Shown: piece by piece, positions 34,080 to 43,883 of the stretch
Numbering within the stretch: position 1 is the stretch's first letter
Layout: each line of letters opens with the position of its first letter
Assembly: GCA_011947345.1 (NCBI GenBank)
Contig: JAAVTG010000294.1
Location: 1 to 53,443 of the forward strand
From: Phytophthora quininea
Taxonomy: Eukaryota; Oomycota; Peronosporomycetes; Peronosporales; Peronosporaceae
Reading direction: 5' to 3'
DNA length: 53,443 bases
The notes under the pieces: generated by a model
The model's database searches: none
Seen by the model: the letters and a program-made list of their open reading frames with translations, nothing else
What the model was told of the DNA's origin: nothing
Made by a program: the position numbers and the translations under genes

Positions 34080-34850
34080 TTAGACAACGGTCAAGTCCGC
34101 GAAGTCTGGGTTTGCTACAGTCTCCGTAGACTGTGCAGAAGCTCGCAACAACCCAATCGGGCAGGATCCCACAACATACCTACCTCCGGAAATATCACTT
34201 TCAGCAGGTGCGTCCGGCTCGACACGATTCGGGCACGTGAGTTTGTTGTGACCAGCTTTCCCACACAAACTGCATTTGTAGGGATAGCGCTTCTTCTTCT
34301 CGGCGGCAGTGACTTGACACACTAGATCCTGAGGAAGCCGTCGATGCTACTTGCACACGGCTTGGTTTAGGGGACGGCAGCAGCAGCGGATCGCGGTATC
34401 TCGCCCTGACTGGGGATCCGACGTTGTATGTTGCCTCGGTCGCGTGCCTTCGGTCGCGCCGCCCTCCACAATACTTCCGATCAACAAAAACGAACGAATA
34501 AAGCTTCCCTGATCGTCAAGATGACAACAAGCTCTCGAGCCGGGGTTTCGATCTTCAAAACTACGCAGGAAACTAGGCAGACGTGCGTAGTCATCATCAG
34601 TTCGTAGTTGCTCCTTGACACGGGTAACTGCGCGACAAACAACGGAAGCACGATCTTCCACATTCACATTGCTGGTAACCGTTAAAGAGTGGACCACCCT
34701 TGCCTTCGATGCGCCGAAGCCATGGACTACCGCACTCTGGAGACCATGTAAATATCCAAGTTGCCGTGCGGTGCACTGGCAACTATTGACAACAATCAAG
34801 GCTATCTCGAGTGACACAACATTAAAGCTATAGCAAAAGTGTGTCCACAT
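34080..34850 (-). mobile_element. MULE (Mutator-like) transposase remnant
   Basis: Read on the minus strand, the first part (about 34700-34500) encodes VKEQLRTDDDYARLPSFL, then DRNPGSRACCHLDDQGSFIRSF, the motif block that stands just before the DDE core in MULE transposases. The core itself is absent. Further on, 34260-34320 encodes a CCHC zinc knuckle (YKCSLCGKAGHNKLTCPNR: C-x2-C-x4-H-x4-C), which ends many MULE proteins. A deletion between the two therefore seems likely. No terminal inverted repeats were found by eye. The element must be long inactive. Confidence 0.6.
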
Positions 34851-34948
34851 TACCGCACGCTCAAGTGAAAAGGTGAGACGGATGGCGTGTTCTGGGCAAA
34901 ATAATTCTAGTTCCTCTTGGAGAACTGCCCAGCGAATTGTGAACGCTC

Positions 34949-35236
34949 ATGGAAGATCTCGATTTCGTGCGACAGCTACATGCCTACAACGGCATGTTTG
35001 CCTTCACGTCAATGGGAGCGTCGGTGCAAGCTGTATATACCGGCATTTATTCAGGAAATGATTTTTGTGTAGCTTCCCCCGGTTCAAGAAATCTTGGTGA
35101 TGTGATTTCTGTGATCAGTAACATTCCAGTCGATTTTACAGACAAGTTGGAGTTGCTCTTCGTGGCCCGCTTCCAGGAGCTATTTTGCAAGAATAGTTGT
35201 TCGAAGACTGTACTTCCCAACTTTAGTTTTCGATAA
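34949..35236 (+). mobile_element. Helitron protein fragment
   Basis: The plus-strand frame encodes EDLDFVRQLHAYNGMFAFTSMGASV and then VYTGIYSG, close to the N-terminal helitron-like domain of RepHel proteins (R-x-YN-x3-AFTS-x-GA). Similarity fades after about 50 residues, with no Rep or helicase part following. It is a short relic. Confidence 0.5.
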
Positions 35237-35239
35237 CCA

Positions 35240-37479
35240 GTTATTTGGCTGTATTGCTTAGCGCACATTCCGAGACAGCTTGGATGACTTAAGTTTGCCC
35301 TTTTCACTTTCACCATGTTCCTGTTTTGCAATCTTCCAATAAAACTCCACAGTCATAATTTGCACTTTTTCTCTTCTAATATTTGTATTGCTCCGCCATG
35401 TCCAAAACTATTTGGTCTGCCATGCTGCTTTTAGGATAGCCGTGTGGATTTTGATTACGATAGTTAATTCAATGAAGAAAAGATGGTTTGGGTAAAAACA
35501 AAAACGATAGCGACCATGCTGCGCTCACTTGAGGGCGCGTTATTCAGCACCCTGTACGTTGACCTGTGTTCGTAGGCCCTCACCGGCGAGTTGGAAGAGG
35601 TTTTTGGCGCGGACGTGTGGCATTTCTTAACCGACTGACTTGTCCTGCGCGAGAACAGTATGCCGATGCGCTATTCGGGAGGGCTAACACTTTTGAGGAC
35701 TGAATGTGTGGTGCTGACGGGCGCTGTTCATCAGCTAGAGCTGCATCCACGGATATGGGGACTCTTTTACCGTCGATCGACTACATTTAACAACCCCGCC
35801 TGAAGTCTGTCAGCTTTATCGGCTAGGAATCGAGGACCCTCTGCATTACCCTCCAGCGGATAATTGGTGCCCCACCGCAGAGGAAGTGGATGAGATTATT
35901 GCTATCTGCGTTGGCAACGAACGATTCGATGCCGTTTGTTAATCGCGATCGGGGCACAAGCGAACGTGACAGAAGCGTCAGGACCATTTCTAGTCGGTAA
36001 GTGGGGATCGAGAGACATGCGCTCCATATTAAGCCGATTGCCCGGCAGAGGTCGTTTTCGGCAATATGGTAGCGTGCGACTGCACTGGGTGGTGTTGGTG
36101 GATCGAAGCTATTGGTGTCAAGCTGAGAATTCTATCGAGGAGCATTTTGATGAACACTTCATGCGTTTTCCGTTCCCTGATGCGCTTGGAAACTCGCCAC
36201 CACGAGGAAGTGTTCTTTTGTCCGTTGCAATTGAAGCTAGTACGTAGAGTGTTTTATGCAGTGACTTATTGCCCCCACCCCTGAGGTGTGATTCGCCTTC
36301 TTCGGCCACAGTTTGCTCCCTGGACGGAATCTAAGGGGACCACGCGTTTTCCTCACATAGATCGCAGCTTGTCGATTTAACTTTCTCTGGTACAGCTCCT
36401 TGACAGCCGACCCATGCGGCTCCTGCTGCGGCTCCAGATCTATACGCCCAAGCAAGATTATCCGAACAGCTATTCACCATCACCCAACACTGAGCAAGAA
36501 AACCGACGAAGAGCATGAGTTTTCGTATCCGAGGAGTGAGGCGGGGGTGACACCCCCAGGCCGACCCTTCCGATGTCGAGGCCTTGGTTTCCAGGAACGG
36601 AGTGCATTCAGCTACGCAAAATCTACCGCTGAGTCGAGCATTCCTGCTCGCCCCGCGTAGCCTGTACAGCAAGTACTCGAACCCGATCACCGAGGGCCGC
36701 AGCGGCTTGTCGATGTTACCGAACCTATGTTATCAGCTTTTGAAGGCCTACTACAGCGTACCTGACAATATGACGCGGGTATTCGTCAAGTGTCGCCATA
36801 TTAACATTTCTGGACCCGATATCGCGCCAAAGACCGTTGGCGTTGCTAAAGAATGACAGTTTAAGATACCTTCATCGACTACTGGCTTCTATTATGAAAC
36901 ACCTCCTTGACCGTTCCGGAAACCGAATGATTGAGTGGGCATTGTGTGTACTTATGGCAATTACATCTATGAGCTACCAACAGTTTTGAGACTAGAACCA
37001 CGAACAGATATCCATTACTTAGCTATCAACAAGCGCAATATGGGCGCAAACAACAAAAACAACTCTTGTCGCGACATTTCAATCATCTTGAACAAGCTGC
37101 AGCCAGGTCGCGCTCAAACCCTACATTCACGCGATGAGCTAGCTTTAAAAACTGAAAAGCTTCTGGGGGATGTTTATAGCTGAATCATTTCGGCAACAAG
37201 TAGCGTAACACTCTGCATTAATCTTAGTGCCTTTGGAGTGGACATCGTTTTTCAGAGCCAAGTTACTGAAGTCATTTTTGAAAGGAAATTCCCCAATACT
37301 CAACACAGAAATGGTAACGATCGTGATTTCGACAAACCGTTGTAGCAACACAATTAAACATTGGAAAGCTGGATGTTCCAGCTTTCGGGAAATAATCGCT
37401 TTAACTTGCAGTTATAAACCTCGATAAGGTACTGAAAGCCCACTTTGATTTAATCTCAGCGTGGTGTTATAAATTACTA
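35240..37479. other. AT-richer spacer, no supported gene
   Basis: Open frames here (35936-36247, 36331-36690 minus, 36584-36856) have no recognisable domain. The stretch probably consists of eroded element sequence between the Helitron and pogo relics. Confidence 0.5.
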
Positions 37480-39054
37480 TCATCTTGTCACACCAAGGTT
37501 TGTGCTACTACAAAAGAGTGCAACGCTTTCTCGCTTGTGGGATACCGGGTCGTCTGTGAGAGATTGTTGGTTTGGTTGTCTTGGCCTTCGACGACGAGGT
37601 TTTCTTGGTTCTCTTGGACGCTTTCGTCGATGCAGACACGACTTCTTCTGGGTTTTAGCTGCCTTAGCAGCTACTCTCTGGGCTGCTAGGCGCTCGCGTT
37701 CAGCCACCTTCTCCTTTTGTATGATCTTCTTTATAGCAGCGGCTTCTTGTTTAAGCTGCTTTTTACGCTCTCTTTTTTGGCCTTCTTGATCTTCTCGGCA
37801 GCCTCTCTCTTCGGACATTTTCCGCATGCAGAACTGATGAAATCATCTCGTCCCGCGTCATCAGGGCACCGGCACCTCCGTCGATAAAGGTTCTCTGACG
37901 TTTGGGTTGCGGCTGCGAAGGCTGCGATTGCGGCAGTAGCTGTAATAGTTGTGCGCAGCCTAAAAGGCCGAGTCTAGGCTCTTCAATGACATACCTCTGC
38001 GCTTCAGGAGACGTTGTTCACGGTCCGTGAACACTGGGTTTTGAAGAAGGAAGTTGATCGCTGGCTTGTCGGTCACAACAGGCTCCTTTCCAATGATCTT
38101 GTTCAGCATCATCTCTAAAGACAAAGGAAAAATGCCCGTATTCGAACGACGCTAGACAGATTTCGGGAGTAATTGCACCTGTCCATGATCTAGACGACCA
38201 ATTCACTACAATGTCGCTGTCAGCTTGGTAGTATACAAGCTCTTGACCACGTAGTCGATCAAAAATATGGCGGCGTGATGCAAAGGCTCGACGAATCCTT
38301 CCCATGCCATGCTGACCAGTCAAACTAGATCGTTGGCTCACATGCGATTGGAACAAATCACACGGGGTGAATTTTTGCCTTGGGGACAAAACCCAGTTTC
38401 GTCACAATTCCGTACTTGATCAGCGCCAATCCCTTCCATGGCCTCTTTTCAAGTTGGCATGGTAAGAACGAATGCACTCTTTTGTCGACATGTCGAACCG
38501 CTTAATGTCCAGGATTTAAGCATTTTTGCTGGTTAGACAATCGCCATGTCGAGCCGCAAATCGCCATGGCCACCTTGTAGAAGGAAGTACTTGGGCATAG
38601 ACTTGCTTGCCTTAGAGGCGACCTGACGTGCCAAAATACGCAGCTCTCCATCTGTCATGCACACCCTGAGCTTTGATCGGTACAGGATGACTTGAACGAC
38701 TCCGTCCTCTTCATTATCTGAGAGAATTGTCTTGCGGCCGGAGTGCACACTCGCGTCAATACCCTTCTTCAACCGCCAATGTAGGCTAGATAGCGGCACT
38801 CCAAACGACGACGCCCTTCGTCCGATCGAATAGCACTCCTCTTTCACTAAGCGGATAGCGCCAGAAAACCGCGCCACTCGATTTGCCCGATTCTTCACCA
38901 CGTTCTGCTTCCTTGGCTTGGTCAGCATGAGTCTCCGTCTGGTGTTGGTCTGCTGTTCACAAGGTCGATTTTGGATTGCCAGAACACCTCGAGATTTGCT
39001 CGTTTTGCTCCGGGTAAAGGGAGAGGAACCTTTATGCTTCCTCTTCCACAGCAA
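37480..39054 (-). mobile_element. pogo/Tigger-type DDE transposase remnant
   Basis: In minus-strand order: a psq-like helix-turn-helix (FSGAIRLVKEECYSIGRRA, FGVPLSSLHWRL, then GRKTILSDNEEDGVV), the first catalytic aspartate context QVRNCDETGFCPQG near 38430, FASPPYFLI and WTGAITPEICLASF (DDE_1-type blocks near 38290 and 38170), and a Lys/Arg/Glu-rich coiled C-terminal tail (AAIKKIIQKEKVAERERL) near 37700. Several frameshifts and an in-frame stop interrupt it. The order of blocks fits the DDE_1 family of pogo transposases. It is inactive. Terminal repeats were not found. Confidence 0.7.
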
Positions 39055-40736
39055 TGCTTGTTGGCGACGAGTTGCACCAGCTCAAGATATGCCTAAAGTT
39101 ACTATCTAACAATAGCAACTCTATTGTTCAAGATTGTGTCGTGTCCAAGATGTGCCACCTGGGGATACAGGCAAATAGAGATATAGGAAACATTCCAACT
39201 CAAGGTGCTCCCTCTCGAGGGCGATAAAATCAGCAACTGTATATGATTTTGCAATGATAGTATGTTTCCTACAAACAGAAGCGCTTCCTGTTAAATAATC
39301 GATCGATAAGGTATACTGGACAAGAGACGTAACCGGTTCCAATTAAACTGTGGTGCAATCACTATTCTGAAAGTGCATAATCTCCGTTAGTTAAGACAAA
39401 TTGATTTACTCTATTAACTAAAATGCTTATTTTTACTTTATTAACTAGGCCGACTATCTGATACGTCTGGCTTGTATCCGCGAAGAGCTTCGAGAAGTAT
39501 TTTAATCCAACACAGCATTCGTCAATGACTCCAGTACCACATCTACCTTGTGTAGTGTGGTTCTGGAGTCACTGATGCTTTCCGTTATACCATCAAACCA
39601 AAGACCCCAATGTTGTATTCGTGGCCAAGAGCATCGTTATCCCGGTAGTATGACACGTAATATTTATATTATACCGTAACACACATACTCTTCGCTAAAC
39701 TCGCTATGATGCAGCACCAGCAACGCAACTAACAAGCAGCAATATTCCGCCTAAATGTGTTTCTAGACGCGCACACTGAGTGTTATGTGGTGACGAAGGA
39801 GGATGGTATGGCTGACCCCGTAAAAATGGCCAGAGGGCATGCTTCTATATAAGTTACGCGTCCGCAAAGAAGCCACCCTAGGCATAGTCACTGTCCGCAA
39901 AGGTGCAGAGGCATATTGAGTGAGAGAAGCACAGTGGCGGAGCCACGAAGCCACAAAGGGTCGTGAGGAAGACCCTGATCGACACTAAGTGGTAGCTTGG
40001 GGTAATCGAGCAGAGAAGGAACGACAGCGACTGGTGTAGCCGGGCAGTAGTACAGCGGACGGAGTCAGCGGGACGATGTCAACGCACTCCATAAAATCTG
40101 CTGAAGGTTGCGATGAGTGAGGCCGGTGTCGGAGAGTACCCAAGTGACTAGGCGGGCGACGTTGATAGTTGTCAGCGGGCGGCCACCGCGCCATTTTGAA
40201 AGGCTCGTGTAGTGACAGACGTTTATGTTGCGCTTATGTGGTACATTAGTACTAATACAATCAGGTAAAGTCGTCTGTGTACGACAAACACCGGCGTGCC
40301 CTAGGAGATTTCTTGGGGTGAAACCAGCAAGAGTGCCGACGAAGCAGAAGGAGGGCAAGAACCCCCAAACAAACGGCGTGCAGCATATGGCTTACGACTT
40401 GCCGGTGCGTAGGGAATAAACGAACAAGAACACAATACGCTTTATTGCGGTTAAGCTATGCAGTACTTCTGTTCTGTTCGCACACAGGTCTCCGGCGATA
40501 CCGAATCTGCTGTATGCATCTCAGCAACATTCCCTTTTTATCCACTGTTTTTATTTGTCTGTTATCAAAAAGTACTTATTTTATTTATTTGCGGTATTAA
40601 TACTGTCAACCAATCCGGTGTTCATACTTTTCGCTATCTTTGGCGGCTATATAAAGGAAGATGAAGCGTTCAAATGCAGCGGGCGGACATTTTCCTCAGC
40701 TGAGGGTGCGCCTTTATTCGAGGTCGCAATCGGCAG
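39055..40736. other. Element debris with a possible LTR, no gene
   Basis: No coding region was found. The stretch from about 39780 (TGTTATG) to 40528 (CAGCAACA) begins TGTT, ends AACA, holds a TATATAA (39844-39850) and an AATAAA (40419-40424), features of a solo LTR. No matching target-site duplication is seen, so this stays a suggestion. Confidence 0.25.
39526..39571. repeat. Hairpin-forming inverted repeat
   Basis: TGACTCCAGTACCACA (39526-39541) pairs with TGTGGTTCTGGAGTCA (39556-39571) with one mismatch. The stem continues through CTAC (543-546) and GTAG (552-555) with one bulged T, leaving a loop of about five bases. It could be a tiny foldback element, a transposon end or a small-RNA hairpin. 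Confidence 0.75.
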
Positions 40737-43635
40737 ATGTCGCGAGTGCAGGACTCGGGTCTAGTGTCATCCACCAGCGACCGAGCATCGCTGTTCCTGC
40801 TCTCGCCCGCGGCTCTTCGGCCTATGACCAGCCATGCTCGCATCGAAGGCGGCGTGCTCTTCTCAAAGTCGGGGCGCGACGGCACCCAATCAGTCCCCAA
40901 GAAGAAGAAATTCCTACTCCCAAAACTCGAGAGCGGCGCGATGGTCGACACGGACAGCGACACCTACCGCCAGAAGATGTGGGCAGGACAAGCCAACATT
41001 CTGGTGACGGTTCGTCTTCGCCCACTGCTGAGTCACGACCGAGATCGAGAGGAAATCGTCAAGGTGGTGAGCAATAAAGAAGTCGTCGTGTTGACTCGCA
41101 CTCCGACCAGTATGGTCGAGTCGTCGATGAGCGCGAATTCCCTGTTCGACACCGATACAACATGCACACACTTCGCAAGCCACGACATGCGTCGGCGGCT
41201 CCAACTGGAGCTTCTGGAACTCGAAATCGAGAGAGACGGTACGCTTTCGACTATGTGTTCACCCCCAAAGACGGACAAGAAGAAGTGTATCAACACACGA
41301 CAAAGTTCTTGATGCATGGGGTTCTCAACGGCTTCAACGCGACAGTTTTCGCCTATGGCTGCACGGGGGCGGGGAAGACGTATACGATGCTTGGCACCCC
41401 GGAAGAACCAGGCATCATGGCAAAAACGCTTGAAGATCTCTTCCGAAATATTGAGCGCGTACATTCAGACCCTGCTGGTCGCATCAAATACCGAGTGACT
41501 GTCTCGTTCTTGGAGGTTTACAACGAAAACATTCGCGATCTACTAGCTGCCAGTGGCTCGTCAGCATCTCAAATGTCGACGGCAGAATTTTGGATTTACG
41601 AGAAGACCCCATTCGAGGCCCCGTGGTTGCTGGCCTTTCCGAGGTCGAAGCAAGTAATGCGCAAGCTGTGATGAAGCTGTTGCGCAAAGGCAATAAATAC
41701 CGATCGCAAGAAGCCACGGCAGCGAACGCAGTATCGTCTCGATCACATGCGGTGCTTCAAGTACACGTCGAACAGCAAGAAAGAATGAATTCCGAGGACG
41801 ACGGGGTTTCTCCGGAGCTTAGCGACGATAAAGTGTCCGATGTCGAGATCAAGTTCGGGAAATTGTCTTTGGTAGACTTGGCCGGCAGTGAACGAGCTGC
41901 GGTGACGCAAAATCGCGGTCAACGACTGCTTGAGGGGGCCAATATCAATCGATCTCTGTTAGCGTTGGGGAACTGTATCAACGCTCTAGGAGAGAAAGGA
42001 GCGTCAGCTTCACGGGCGTTCGTGCCGTACCGAGATAGCAAACTCACTCGATTACTAAAGGACTCCTTGGGTGGGAACTGCCGCACGGTGATGATCGCAA
42101 ACGTCAGTCTTGCAGCATCGAGCGTTGAGGAAACTCTCAACACTTTGAAGTATGCGAATCGCGCCAAGAACATCAAAACAACTCTGAAGAGAAACGTCGT
42201 GGACTTTGACCAATCGACTTCCAACCAAAGCAGTCTCGTGGCCAATCTTCAGGACGAAATTGCAACGCTGAAAAGGTTTTGCTTCAGCAGCAAGAGCAAC
42301 ATGAGGCTAGACTTTCGCGGGAAACTGAGCTGAGTAACAACAACACCGAGGAAGAAGAGTGGAAGACGGTCAAACTGCGCGAGGCTCGGCAGTACATCAC
42401 CGACTGTTTTCACGAGCGGCGTCGTCTTCGCCACGCCCTACTCAAAGTTGAACACCAGGTACTGCAACTCCTTTCAGGCTCAAACGCTTGTATGGCAACT
42501 CACAAACCTTCCACTATTGCTTCACAGATTCGAGTTCGTGCGCAAGAACTGCAGGTTCAACAGGACCGGCAACTGTTAGCAGGACAGAGTTCAAAATCTA
42601 CGCCTGAGCCTGAAGTCTCCGATCCAAACCCTCAAGATGTAAGTTGTTCCACTTCACCATCAACTTTGGCTGCACCCGAGTCACCTAGAAAAATCACAAC
42701 GAACAGCTTGTGATGTTCACCCATGAGCGAGGACTACTCTTGCAAAAACTTGCGAGAAATGAACGCACTATGGATGAATTCCGGCGGGGAATTGAGCAGA
42801 GCCCTCTCATGGAGCGCAACGAGTTAATCCGAGAAGTTCTGCTGATGGAGTATCGGATAGGCGACCTAGAAATGGACAAAATGCAGCTGCAAACGTTGAG
42901 GGATTTCCAACTGCATGGCAGAGCAGAACGTCCCGATGAAAACAATAACAATCTCGGCGCAGAGGACGATCTCCAGCAGCTCGATATTTCGACCTCCATT
43001 TCGGAGGACCACGACGATGATCGTATTCACTTGCCTGAAATTCTTCCCAGGAGAAAGATGGGAAGCAACAGAAGTCGTATCGGATTCTTTGAAGGACTTC
43101 GCGAGCATCTTTATCCAGACAAATCGAACAGCAACCGTGACGACGAAGTTGGCCATACAACTGCAGCGTCTCCTGTTTCCTCACGTCGAAATTGGGGACT
43201 TCATCTGAACAATGCCTCGTTGCCATACATCCGTCTGAAAAAGAAGAATCCTGTACCGCTGTATGTCGAGCCATCAACGTCAGCTCTCAAGACGGAAGTG
43301 CAAAGTCCAGAGAAGTCTTCGTCGATGACTTCGCCATATCTGAAATCCCTGAAGAACCGACGAAAGTCACGACGAGGAAGCAAAACCTCTAAAACGTCAG
43401 CTAAACGATAAAATAATAGACGAACTGTGGTTTGGTCTACAACATGAAAGAGCAGGAAGTGCAACGAGTGGTCCGAGTCTCGTACTCGTCAGCGATGACT
43501 CAACCGCAAAGTCTGACGTCGAAGAGTGCCATGAACTTGGATGAATTCGGTCAGCTTTGGTACGACGATCGTCAGAAATTCAAGGAGCTGTTCGAGGAGC
43601 TGTTCGGCAGAGACCCAGTGCTGCAAAACGAGTGA
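40737..43635 (+). CDS. Kinesin-8-like motor protein, frameshifted
   Basis: ATG 40737 opens a basic N-terminal extension, then a kinesin motor: ILVTVRLRPLL, YAFDYVFTPKDGQEEVY, NATVFAYGCTGAGKTYTMLGT (P-loop near 41360), NAVSSRSH (switch I), DLAGSER (switch II, 41875-41895), NINRSLLALGNCINAL and YRDSKLTRLLKDSLGG. EVYQHT...GVLNGFNATVFAYG and EPGIM fit the kinesin-8 (KIF18/19, Kip3) type, plus-end motors that shorten microtubules. A coiled-coil tail follows (about 42200-42850). Frames break near 41150, 41585, 42275, 42690 and in the tail (43150-43550), mostly one missing base each. The last frame ends GRDPVLQNE at 43635, and the Ser/Lys-rich frame ending 43411 is an alternative. Introns could account for some of the breaks. 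Confidence 0.8.
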
Positions 43636-43883
43636 AAACAACCAGCAACGGCACTGACAAGCTTTTTCAAAGGATCAGCTCAAACTGCTTCGTGCATAAT
43701 TAATAACTTAAAAGTTGAGCGCTGTTGATCTTGAACACAGTGAATTCAAAGCAAAATGTCGAGGCCACTACAATTGCGGCACTGCTACCGACGATTGCTT
43801 GGTCGACCTAACACACACGAACAGATATGGAATCGTCGATGCAGTGATTGATATTGCCGTACTTATAGTTTGCTAATGGACAT

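Noticed and set aside
39780..40528. Solo LTR with TGTT...AACA ends
   Set aside because: Ends and TATA/AATAAA signals are suggestive, but there is no target-site duplication or second copy, so it is not called as an element.
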